Shown one piece after another: positions 25,469 through 34,629 of a DNA stretch of 35,448 nt (its first letter is position 1; each line of letters begins with the position of its first letter). The translations under genes and the position numbers were made by a program. The DNA lies in contig JAGVYP010000031.1 of the NCBI GenBank assembly GCA_018303205.1, positions 1 through 35,448 of the forward strand, given 5' to 3'. The notes beneath the pieces were generated by a model that was given only the letters and a program-made list of their open reading frames with translations, made no database searches and was not told where the DNA came from. Source of the DNA: Candidatus Woesearchaeota archaeon. GTDB lineage: Archaea > Nanobdellota > Nanobdellia > Woesearchaeales > JAGWAF01.

Positions 25469-28030
25469 TTATTGCATGGCATCTCTGTCTGTGCTAAATA
25501 AAGGAGCTTGTGAAGTAAGCTCAGTTACTATTCCACCCGGAAAAGAAACAACTTTTCTGATGGAGAGATTAGCTCCTCCTTGCTGATCACCATGGAATAA
25601 AATACTGTTAGAATCGCGCATCCATGCAGGATTATCAGCGCCAGTTCCGAGATAGGTTATTTGTTGTTGGTCTGATCCGTCACTATCCATCATCCAAACT
25701 TGATTGGTATCTCTGCAACCCGCAGGTAAACATCGTGGATCGCTTCTTATAAACGTAATTTTTCCATTTCTTCCCCAATGAGGATGACGTTCAGATCTAG
25801 GAAGGAATGGTGTAAGATATTCCGTAGGAATATGTGTTAATTCCTGGTCATTCATTCCATCTTTATCTATTTTGTAAATTCCATTAAATCCTTTTGTATA
25901 GACTATTTGTCTTCCATCAGGACTCCACGCTGGTTGATTGCCTGCGATTACGAAATTAATAGCACGTGTTCGCAAATCCAAAACATATATTCCTTGAGGT
26001 ATACGATTTTCGGAAACAAATGCAATATCATCCCCTGTAGGACTCCATACGGGACTAGTATCATGAAATGGCAATGTTGTTAATTGTTCTGGTTCGTAAT
26101 TTGGATCTGTATTATTCGTGGGAACACGATAAATGGTATCAGGATAAAATGGAGTTGCTGCATCCCTGTCAGTTTGAAAAACAATCCATTGACCATCTGG
26201 AGAAAGTGATGGATGACTATCCGTACTTTGTAGACTTCCATTAAATCGAACAGGTTGTTCATTAGTACCGTCTTTGTTCATAGTATAAATTTCAGAGTGC
26301 GATGGTTCACGTTGACTATAGAATACAACTTTTTCTTCTTCAGCACAGGTGAGGCTTGGAATTCTTCCCACCACATATTGTGCGATAGTTAGCGCATCAA
26401 GTGTAGTCACATCTGCATAAGGATTATAACGACTTCCTCTGGCACCTTGGACATTACAAGCTCTAAACTGAGAATCGTCTAAAGTAGCTGAACCCACAGC
26501 ATATTTTGCTGCCTTATACGAATCTAAAACATCAACAAATCCACTTCCATCACAATCACCGCATGTTAGAGCATAAGAAGGCGCTGGAGGAAATGGAGTA
26601 GGAGCTATAAAAATGGGTTGCCCACTACTATTTGCGGTTTTGGTAACATCTTCTGTTCCATTGTAATAGAGAACACGTGCATTATTAATAAGAGATGAAC
26701 CCGGCGTTGCATTAGGTGTTACTTTCAAAGAAATATTAATTTCGTAAACACTTGCAATCGGAATAAAAGGTATTATGATTTCTGCTTGAGTATCATTGTA
26801 ATTATAAGAGAATGGTGACGATCCTCCATAACGAGTACCCTGTGGAAAAATATCAGTGACTACAACATTTGTTGCGTCTTGACCGATGTTAGTAAGTCTG
26901 ATTTGATAATCAACAATACCTCCTTGTCTCGTTTCTGACATACTGGTTACTTTTGATAGAAGGAGATTTGGTCTCAGATGAGGTAGTACTGTAATAGGTT
27001 GAAGAGTAGTATATGCAATTGCAGAAACATTAGCTAGTCCATTGTTAAAACTCACATTTACCTCATTGATTAATGACGCATTGATCGTTGCATTTCTGTG
27101 TACATCGAGTGTTAAATTCATAAGCAGAGTTTCTCCTGGACTCATAAAAAATATCGTCGGAAATACCACATGAGTTGCATTAAATGATAACGCAGCTGGT
27201 TCTGAACGATTATAACTTGTGGAAGGGGGTAAAGTATCTACTGCTACTATATCAATCCCAAAGCTTGTAGTAAAATTAAGAAGAATTTGATAAGTCACTT
27301 GACCACCTTGCCTAACTGTGGTCATGTTTGTAGTTTTATTGAGCATAAAACCTGGTGGAGGTGGCGGAGGCGGGGGAGGTGGAGTTATATTTGATAGTAC
27401 AGTGATAGGTGGTGCAATAGCAAATCTCGTTACGGGTACACCAGAAACATCGTAGCTAATGCCAACTACATTAATCAAATCAAAACCAATAGTTGCATTG
27501 GGTGATACATCTAAAAAAAGGTCAATGTACCCTGCAGTTCTTCTTGGTAAAATAGGAACGAACCAAGCTACAGCTGTAGCATTATAAAACCCTGCAGGAG
27601 GTGATGAACTATTATAACTTGTATATGGCGGTAACAGATCTGCAATTGTAATATCTATTGCGTCTCCATTACCCACATTATCAAGAAGTATACGATAATA
27701 TACTTGACTACCTTGTGTAACATTAGTCATGTTTGTTGTTTTGTATACGTCCACATCAGGTCCAGGAGGTGCAGCTGCTAAAGGTGATGATAAAGGAGGA
27801 GTGGATGATGAAGAAGTTCCATTCACGAATGATAATGCAGTAAACAAAGCAGCGTACTGTTCTTAGGTACTATTCGAAACATTTGTCGTAGTAATTACCG
27901 TTCCTATAGAGGACACTTTTAAAGATGTAGTTAAATTTGCAGCATAAACAGAATATATAACAAGAAGCATTAAGAAAATTCCAACAAAAACAATTTTCCC
28001 CCTCATAAGATACTTGGAATTCAAACTCAT
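25469..28030 (-). pseudogene. Secreted DUF11 x3 + dockerin-like + TolB propeller gene with in-frame TAA at 27863-27865
   Basis: Listed ORF is 25469-27847. The same frame continues upstream of the TAA to ATG 28030, encoding MSLNSKYLMRGKIVFVGIFLMLLVIYSVYAANLTTS (signal peptide). DUF11-like units, GDCDGSGFVDVLDSYKAAKYAVG dockerin, PD40 repeats. Confidence 0.8.
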
Positions 28031-28130
28031 TTAAAAAGATGGTGGTAGAGAAATTGAGCTCTCAAAAAACAGAAAAAACCACCGCAACCTTTATAAACCC
28101 CTTAAAATCCCCTTATGATATACCAATGAA

Positions 28131-28508
28131 ATGATGACCCTGCAGGTGCAGGTGAGTGAGGTTCGCTTTTCTTGGCAGCCTCAGGAGATGAGAATAATGG
28201 CTGATGACGAAAAAGTTTTGGAAATTATTGAAGTGAGCAAAGCTACAGGAAAACTCAAAAAGGGAACGAATGAGGTAACCAAAGCAATTGAGAGGGGAAC
28301 TGCTAAATTGGTAGCAGTTGCAAAAGATGTTTCTCCTCCGGAAATTGTCATGCACTTGCCTATGCTTTGTAAAGAAAAACGCATTCCTTTCTTTGAAGTA
28401 AAAAGTAAAGAAGAACTCGGAGCTGCTGCTGGCTTAACCGTGGGAACAGGAGCTGTTGCTGTTATTGAAGAAGGAGAAGCAAAGAAGCTTCTTGAAGCTT
28501 TGAGGTAA
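28131..28508 (+). CDS. rpl7ae: 50S ribosomal protein L7Ae (start codon uncertain)
   Basis: [52 protein letters not shown]. Confidence 0.95.
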   Translation: MMTLQVQVSEVRFSWQPQEMRIMADDEKVLEIIEVSKATGKLKKGTNEVTKAIERGTAKLVAVAKDVSPPEIVMHLPMLCKEKRIPFFEVKSKEELGAAAGLTVGTGAVAVIEEGEAKKLLEALR

Positions 28509-28510
28509 GT

Positions 28511-28798
28511 ATGGCAGAAAATCCTAAGCCACAGAAAAAAGAAGAACAAACTGCTCAAAAGGGCAGTGTTACATTTTCTCCTGCAGTTCCTGCAATGGTT
28601 GAGGAAGTTATTGGAAGAACTGGTTCAAGAGGAGAAGCTGTACAAGTGCGATGCAGGGTTCTTGAAGGACGGGACAAAGATAAGATTTTGAGAAGAAACG
28701 TGAAAGGTCCTATACAATTAAAAGATGTTCTGATGTTGAGAGAAACAGAAATTGAAGCACGCCCTCTGAATAAGGCAGGAAGAGGAGGAAACGGATAA
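28511..28798 (+). CDS. rps28e: 30S ribosomal protein S28e
   Basis: AMVEEVIGRTGSRGEAVQVRCRVLEGRDKDKILRRNVKGPIQLKDVLMLRETEIEAR. Confidence 0.95.
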   Translation: MAENPKPQKKEEQTAQKGSVTFSPAVPAMVEEVIGRTGSRGEAVQVRCRVLEGRDKDKILRRNVKGPIQLKDVLMLRETEIEARPLNKAGRGGNG

Positions 28799-28998
28799 TG
28801 GCTACTTGTTCATTTTGCGAATCAAAAATTCCTAAGGGAACCGGAAAGATGTTTGTGCAGAAAGATGGGAAAATTCTCTATTTTTGTTCTTTGAAATGTG
28901 AAAAAAATATGAATACGTTACTGCGTAAGCCAAGAGAAACTCGTTGGACATTTACTGCACAGCGTGTAAAAAAAGGAAAAGCTAAGGAGAAATCATGA
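28798..28998 (+). CDS. rpl24e: 50S ribosomal protein L24e
   Basis: CSFCESKIPKGTGKMFVQKDGKILYFCSLKCEKN zinc-binding fold; overlaps the S28e stop. Confidence 0.95.
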   Translation: MATCSFCESKIPKGTGKMFVQKDGKILYFCSLKCEKNMNTLLRKPRETRWTFTAQRVKKGKAKEKS

Positions 28999-29468
28999 TA
29001 GAACAAACTTTGATTCTCATAAAACCTGATGCGATAAATCGTGGATTGTTAGGAGAAATTGTTCATCGTTTTGAGAGAAAAGGATTAAAAATTGTTGCGA
29101 TGAAGATGATGCATCTCAAAGATAGTCTTCTCGAAGAGCATTATGCTCATATCAAAGATAAACCTTTTTTTCCGGGAGTAAAAAAGTTTATGCAAGCTTC
29201 TCCAACGGTTATTATGGTGGTGGAAGGTTTTGAAGCTGTGGAAATTGCGCGTTTGATGTGCGGACCAACCAAAGCAAGCCAAGCTCCTGCAGGAACCATA
29301 AGAGGAGATTATGCGTTAAGTGTGCAAAGTAATGTAGTTCATGCTTCTGATTCAAAAGAAACAGCACGACAGGAAATTAAGCGCTTCTTTAAGAAAGAGG
29401 AAGTTCTCGAATATGACAAGATTGATTTTGAACTGCTTCTTGCCCCTGATGAAAAAAGAAAAAGGTGA
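28995..29468 (+). CDS. ndk: Nucleoside diphosphate kinase
   Basis: TLILIKPDAINRGLLGEI...NVVHASDSKETA (active-site His). Confidence 0.95.
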   Translation: MIEQTLILIKPDAINRGLLGEIVHRFERKGLKIVAMKMMHLKDSLLEEHYAHIKDKPFFPGVKKFMQASPTVIMVVEGFEAVEIARLMCGPTKASQAPAGTIRGDYALSVQSNVVHASDSKETARQEIKRFFKKEEVLEYDKIDFELLLAPDEKRKR

Positions 29469-30535
29469 CGATGATGGCTGCTGATGAAAAGATGACTGAG
29501 CGCGTTATGCGCATCGCTGCAAGACCTGAATTTATTAGAAATATTTGTACCAGTGCACATATACATCACGGCAAGTGTGTTGCTCCAAAAACACGATTAC
29601 TTTTGACGCACGGAGAGGTTATCACTGCAGAACATCTTTATGAAAAAGCAAGTCAGCAAGGAATAAAGGTACAAGAAAATGAAGAAGAAATAGTATATGA
29701 TGTTTCTCAATGTGATCTTGAAGTTTTTTCATTAAATAAAAATGCAGGAAAGATTGAAAAGAAGAAAATAAGTCATGCTTGGAAATTAAAAGGCGGTAAT
29801 GTCATCAAAGCAACGTTAAGAAATGGTGCTTCAGTCACTACAACACCCGAGCATCGCTATCTGGTTCTTGAAGACATGCAATTTATAGAAAAAGAAGCAC
29901 AAGAACTAAGATTAGGAGATAGAGTTATTTGTGCAAGAAAAATTGAGATCGATGAAAAAGACACTCTTAAGGAAGAAATATTGTCAAAACTAGTATCACA
30001 ACCTTGTTATGTGAAATTGAAGAATCTGTTTGGTATGAGGATAAAAGATCGTATTCTTGAAAAAGGATTACCTCAAATATATGAAAAAATAAGTCCAAAC
30101 ATAAATAAAAAATCATTCTACCATGGGATATGGAAACATCGTTATGCACTACAAGATCTTTTGAAACTATGCAATGATTTTAATATAAAAAAAGAAAACA
30201 TCTACGATCAGATTGAATATGTCTCTTTTCGAAAATCAACTAAAAGCACTAAATCAATGCATCTTCCTCAAAATTTTGAAGAATTTTTTTATCTTGCAGG
30301 GCTTTTCTTTGGTGATGGAAGTGGTATGAAGTTTGTTGTGGGTAAAGAAGAATTGAAAGATAAATGCGTAAAGATTTGTAACGATCTTGGTATAAAGGAA
30401 ATTTTTATGCTTCCTCGAGAAAGAACGCCTTACTTGATTACCAATACAACACTCATGTATATGTTACATGCTCTTTTTGATTATCCTTTAAAACAAAAAA
30501 GTCATAACCGCGCAATTTTTAAGAGCATATTTTGA
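29465..30535 (+). CDS. fusA: aEF-2 N-extein (37 aa) + N-terminal part of intein, ends at a frameshift
   Basis: RNICTSAHIHHGK|CVAPKTRLLLTHGEVITAEHLY; intein block B TTTPEHRYLVL; first LAGLIDADG-like motif FEEFFYLAGLFFGDGSG. Confidence 0.9.
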   Translation: MTMMAADEKMTERVMRIAARPEFIRNICTSAHIHHGKCVAPKTRLLLTHGEVITAEHLYEKASQQGIKVQENEEEIVYDVSQCDLEVFSLNKNAGKIEKKKISHAWKLKGGNVIKATLRNGASVTTTPEHRYLVLEDMQFIEKEAQELRLGDRVICARKIEIDEKDTLKEEILSKLVSQPCYVKLKNLFGMRIKDRILEKGLPQIYEKISPNINKKSFYHGIWKHRYALQDLLKLCNDFNIKKENIYDQIEYVSFRKSTKSTKSMHLPQNFEEFFYLAGLFFGDGSGMKFVVGKEELKDKCVKICNDLGIKEIFMLPRERTPYLITNTTLMYMLHALFDYPLKQKSHNRAIFKSIF

Positions 30536-31082
30536 TTGTGATGGTACTGTGGAAAAAGCGAGAGGGGCTGTTTCTATCACTTCAGCAAGTCCGCAGATGT
30601 TAAAAGATGTACAGCTTTTATTATTACGGTTCTCATGCCCAAGTATTCTCCAGAAGGATACCCTTTATATCTCAGGCATAGCTGCACGCGAGTTTGAAAA
30701 AAATATTGGATTTGGTATGCAGGAGAAAAGAATAAAATCAGAAAGATTAACAGAAAAAGTGCAAGGAAGCCAAGTCATTGATACTATTCCTTTATCAAAC
30801 GAGAAATTAATTAAGGTAAGAAAGATACCTCAGGCATCTATTGATCATCATTATTACAAATATGAGAAGGGAATCTTAACTCCAACTGTTGATACGGTTT
30901 TAAAATTACAACAAAGATTTAAAGACCTTCAATTAGAAACGCATTGGTTTGGGAAATTAACTACAGGAGATCTTACATTTGTTGAAGTTATTTCTTTAGA
31001 GCAGGACTATGAATCTATCGTCTATGATTTTTCTGTTCCGGATCACAAAAATTTTATTGCTGAGGGTATGGTCATTCATAAT
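29576..31082 (+). other. Intein-coding insert in aEF-2 (1507 nt, not a multiple of 3)
   Basis: Starts Cys (TGT 29576), ends NFIAEGMVIHN (AAT 31080-31082) followed by Thr; two LAGLIDADG-type motifs in different frames. Confidence 0.9.
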
Positions 31083-33182
31083 ACGGCTTTCACAGACAAT
31101 CTCATGGCTGCTGCTGGTCAGATGGCTTCAAAATATGCAGGTAATTTGGATCAAGGAATGACCACTTGGCAACATAAGGATGAACAAGAACGTTTAATGA
31201 CGGTTGATGCTGCAAATGTTTCCATGGTGCATGAGTATAAAGATAATGAGTATCTTATTAATTTGATTGACACTCCTGGCCACATTGATTTTGGCGGAAA
31301 TGTAACCAGAGCAATGAGAGCTATTGATGGAACTATTGTGCTTGTTTGTGCTAGTGAAGGGATCATGCCTCAGACAGAAACCGTGTTAAAGCAGGCATTG
31401 CGAGAAAGAGTTAAACCCATTCTGTTCATTAACAAAGTAGATCGATTAATCAAAGAAATGAAGTTGCCTCCAGAAAAAATTCAGGAACGTTTTCTTAAAA
31501 CGATTAATGCTTTTAATAAATTGATTGAAAGAATTGCAGAGCCTGAGTATAAAGAAAAGTGGAAAGTGGATATTATGGCAGGTTCTGTAGCGTTTGGTTC
31601 TGCTCGCGATAACTGGGCATTGTCATTTCCTTTTATGCAGAAGAAAGGTGTCAAGTTTAATGATATTATGAAAATTTATGAGATGGATGAAGAGACAAGG
31701 AAAAAGTGGGTTTGGGAGAATGCTGCTTTATTTGAGGTTATTCTTGATATGGTTATTACGCATCATCCTACTCCTTTGGAAGCGCAGAAGTATCGTATTC
31801 CTAAAATCTGGCGGGGTGAGTTAGAAAGCGAATTGGGGCAAAGCTTGTTGAATTGTGATAGAAATGGAAAACTTGCGTTTGTGATTACCAGAGTGGTCAT
31901 TGATCCTCGTTCTGGAAAAGAGCTTTCTGCAGGAAGATTATTTTCAGGAACGATTCAGCAAGGTCAGGAAGTCTATTTGAACTTGAATAAGCAACGACAG
32001 CGCATTCAACAAGTGTACATTTACAATGGGATTAAACCTGATTCTCTGGAGTCCTTGCCTGCGGGAAATGTACTTGCTATTTCTGGGGTTATTGGAAATG
32101 CAGGAGAAACCATTACCTTAGAACCTGAGCAGCCTTTTGAAGAGTTAAGACATATTTTTGAGCCTGTGATTACCAAAGCAGTGAAGCCTGCAAAAATTCA
32201 GGATTTGCCCAAAGTTGTGGAAGTACTCCAAAAAGTGGGGAAAGAAGATCCTTCTATTAAAATTGAAATTAATGATGAGACCAAAGAGATTCTGATGAGT
32301 GGGATGGGAGAATTGCATTTGGAAATTGTTGAAAATAGGATTAAGACAGAAAAAGGAGTTGAGATCATTACGTCTGCTCCTATTGTGGTGTATCGTGAAT
32401 CGATTACAAAAAAGTCTATAGAAGTGGAAGGAAAATCTCCTAATAAACATAACAAGTATTATTTTGTTGTCGAGCCTGTTCCTGAACAACTCAAGCAAGC
32501 AATGAAGGATGACATGATTCCTGAAGGAAGAGTGAAAAAGAAAAATATAGAATTGCGGAAGGCATTGATGACAGCAGGAATGGATAGTGATGATGCTGAG
32601 AAAGTCAAAGATATTTTTGAAGGTAATATTTTTATTGATAGAACAAGAGGACAAGTGCACATGATTGAGGTTATTGAGATGATCCTTGACATGTTTGAAG
32701 ACGTGATGAAACATGGCCCTCTTGCAAGAGAACCGTGTATTAATGTAATCGTTACTCTTACGGATATGAAATTGCACGAAGACGCTATTCATAGAGGACC
32801 TGCGCAGACCTATCCTGCTATTCGTGAAGGTATTCGTGGAGCAATGATGACCGGAGCTCCGGTTATTTATGAACCGTTGCAAGTTATTTTGATAGAAGCA
32901 CCTTCTGATTTCATGGGAACCTTATCTAAGCTCGCTGCTGCAAAACGCGGACAACTGTTAGATATTATTACTGAAGAAGAAGGAGAAACAACGTTAAAAG
33001 TAAAAATGCCAGTCAATGAAATGATTGGTTGGGCTTCTGATTTGCGCTCTGCAACCAATGGAAGAGGAACCTCTTCTTTAATGGATCAAGCATTTGAAAA
33101 GCTTCCTTCTGAGTTACAGCCTAAGATTAGAGATCAAATTGTCAAAAGAAAAGGCTTAACAGAAGCACAGTTAGGAGCGTAA
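30549..33182 (+). CDS. fusA: C-terminal part of intein + aEF-2 C-extein
   Basis: Frame open from 30492 (VITAQFLRAYFDCDGTVEKARG); VIHN|TAFTDNLMAAAG; EF-2 motifs DTPGHIDFGGNVTRAMRAIDG, NKVDRLIKE, MGELHLEI. Confidence 0.9.
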   Translation: MEKARGAVSITSASPQMLKDVQLLLLRFSCPSILQKDTLYISGIAAREFEKNIGFGMQEKRIKSERLTEKVQGSQVIDTIPLSNEKLIKVRKIPQASIDHHYYKYEKGILTPTVDTVLKLQQRFKDLQLETHWFGKLTTGDLTFVEVISLEQDYESIVYDFSVPDHKNFIAEGMVIHNTAFTDNLMAAAGQMASKYAGNLDQGMTTWQHKDEQERLMTVDAANVSMVHEYKDNEYLINLIDTPGHIDFGGNVTRAMRAIDGTIVLVCASEGIMPQTETVLKQALRERVKPILFINKVDRLIKEMKLPPEKIQERFLKTINAFNKLIERIAEPEYKEKWKVDIMAGSVAFGSARDNWALSFPFMQKKGVKFNDIMKIYEMDEETRKKWVWENAALFEVILDMVITHHPTPLEAQKYRIPKIWRGELESELGQSLLNCDRNGKLAFVITRVVIDPRSGKELSAGRLFSGTIQQGQEVYLNLNKQRQRIQQVYIYNGIKPDSLESLPAGNVLAISGVIGNAGETITLEPEQPFEELRHIFEPVITKAVKPAKIQDLPKVVEVLQKVGKEDPSIKIEINDETKEILMSGMGELHLEIVENRIKTEKGVEIITSAPIVVYRESITKKSIEVEGKSPNKHNKYYFVVEPVPEQLKQAMKDDMIPEGRVKKKNIELRKALMTAGMDSDDAEKVKDIFEGNIFIDRTRGQVHMIEVIEMILDMFEDVMKHGPLAREPCINVIVTLTDMKLHEDAIHRGPAQTYPAIREGIRGAMMTGAPVIYEPLQVILIEAPSDFMGTLSKLAAAKRGQLLDIITEEEGETTLKVKMPVNEMIGWASDLRSATNGRGTSSLMDQAFEKLPSELQPKIRDQIVKRKGLTEAQLGA

Positions 33183-33236
33183 GAACGTATTTTCTTAAGT
33201 TTATTTTTTCTTATGATTTGATATGTTAATTTTATT

Positions 33237-33665
33237 TTAATCAGCTTTCAAAAGCATTGGTATATATTGTTCTGGTAAAGTATTTCCTCCTGCTTCGCAT
33301 TTCATTTCAATGAGAGCTCCTCCTGGTAATGCAACTACACCAAGAGCAGCTCGCGCTGGAAAACGTTTTTGAAATCTTCTTTGATAAACACCATTAACAA
33401 GTTCATAATGACTCATGTCTGTTAAATAAGCCCTTATACAGATCACGTGATTCCAATTCCATTGTACTTCACCTAAAAGAGTTTCTATATTATTCAATGT
33501 TTGTTCTGTTTGTGCTTCAATGCCTTCTGCAAGTTTTCCCGTTTTTGGGTCTCTGCCACTTTGGCCAGAAATATGCAGCCTATACTTCCAAGATTCTAAC
33601 ACAGCATGAGCATAAGGACCCAATGGTTTGGGTGCATGTTCTGAAACTATTAAAATTTGTGACAT
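33237..33665 (-). CDS. ridA: RidA/YjgF/UK114 family protein
   Basis: LHISGQSGRDPKTGKLAEGIEAQTEQTLNNIETLL...PARAALGVVALPGGALIEMKCEA. Confidence 0.9.
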   Translation of the reverse strand: MSQILIVSEHAPKPLGPYAHAVLESWKYRLHISGQSGRDPKTGKLAEGIEAQTEQTLNNIETLLGEVQWNWNHVICIRAYLTDMSHYELVNGVYQRRFQKRFPARAALGVVALPGGALIEMKCEAGGNTLPEQYIPMLLKAD

Positions 33666-33798
33666 AAAAGGAAGGATATTGCAATACTATATAAAATTAA
33701 GTTTTGAAACGACCAATCTTTTATTTTCTCTTAAATTTTGACAAGATAATAATAGTTTCCGTAATTCTTCCGCCCATTTCACCAAAACATTTAAATAA

Positions 33799-33817
33799 TA
33801 CTATGTACTACATAGTA
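33799..33817. promoter_or_regulatory. Operator-like inverted repeat TACTATGTA-C-TACATAGTA after an AT-rich TATA-like box
   Basis: Perfect 9-bp arms, 1-nt spacer, 6 bp before the RHH start codon. Confidence 0.75.
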
Positions 33818-33822
33818 CTACC

Positions 33823-34107
33823 ATGGAAACCGTGAGTATAAAGCTTGATGAAAGCATTCTCAAAGAGATAGATAGAAATCTCAAAAAACATCGTTACAGT
33901 ACGAGAACAGAGTTTTTAAGAGATGCTGTAAGAGATAAGCTCATAGAACTGGAAAGAAATCCGTTAACCGAAAAGGAAAAAGAAGAATTACTGCAAAAAA
34001 TGGCTTCTATAAGAGGCACGTTTAGAAGAAAGACGCCAACAACAGATGAAGCATTGCATGCTGCTCGAGAAAGAGCGTTTAGAGCGATAGAAAAAAAGTT
34101 TAGGTAA
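33823..34107 (+). CDS. Ribbon-helix-helix (CopG/VapB-like) antitoxin
   Basis: ETVSIKLDESILKEIDRNLKKHRYSTRTEFLRDAVRDKL. Confidence 0.85.
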   Translation: METVSIKLDESILKEIDRNLKKHRYSTRTEFLRDAVRDKLIELERNPLTEKEKEELLQKMASIRGTFRRKTPTTDEALHAARERAFRAIEKKFR

Positions 34108-34522
34108 TATCTTCTGGTTTTTTTGCTATGATGATATCTGTTATTTTTTCAAAATCATGGTCCCGTGTTATAAATTCTGCCTGATGTTTTCTTGCTAAAA
34201 TGGCATGTAATGCGTCCCCATAAGGAATGTTTCTTTTTGAACTGAGATCTTTTGCTTTCCTTACATATTCATCAGTAGTATCAATATGGCAGAGTATTCT
34301 TTTAAACATTTGAAAGAGAGGTTCTATTTTGTAGAAAGGATATCCATACCCTTGCGTGAGTTCTTCGATAATCATGTCTGAGTAGATAATGATACCTTCT
34401 TCTTTTAGAATTTTTTTGAAAAGGTTCCAAGCATAGTCTCCCCTTGGCAACAAAGATTCATTTCGATCTTCCAAGAGATCTAACCAGATACATGCATCAA
34501 AATAATATTTAACCATGAACAA
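34100..34522 (-). CDS. PIN-domain (VapC-like) toxin
   Basis: YYFDACIWLDLLEDR, IIEEL, IPYGDALHAILARKHQAEFITRDHDF acidic residues; 3' overlap with the RHH gene. Confidence 0.85.
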   Translation of the reverse strand: MFMVKYYFDACIWLDLLEDRNESLLPRGDYAWNLFKKILKEEGIIIYSDMIIEELTQGYGYPFYKIEPLFQMFKRILCHIDTTDEYVRKAKDLSSKRNIPYGDALHAILARKHQAEFITRDHDFEKITDIIIAKKPEDIT

Positions 34523-34629
34523 ATGATTACTTTAGTCTTTATATGTGCTTACAACAAAAAATCGGAAGATTTTCGGACATAAAAACACAGGATAAAGTAT
34601 TTAAAGAAGAGAAAGAAAGGGCTAGAGTC

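Noticed and set aside
27863-27865. Genetic-code recoding of TAA
   Set aside because: TAA serves as the normal stop for several genes here (e.g. RT, SAM methyltransferase, EF-2), so genome-wide recoding is not supported.
32145-32882. 245-aa minus-strand ORF over EF-2
   Set aside because: Antisense to a strongly conserved EF-2 frame, with His/Phe/Asn-rich composition.
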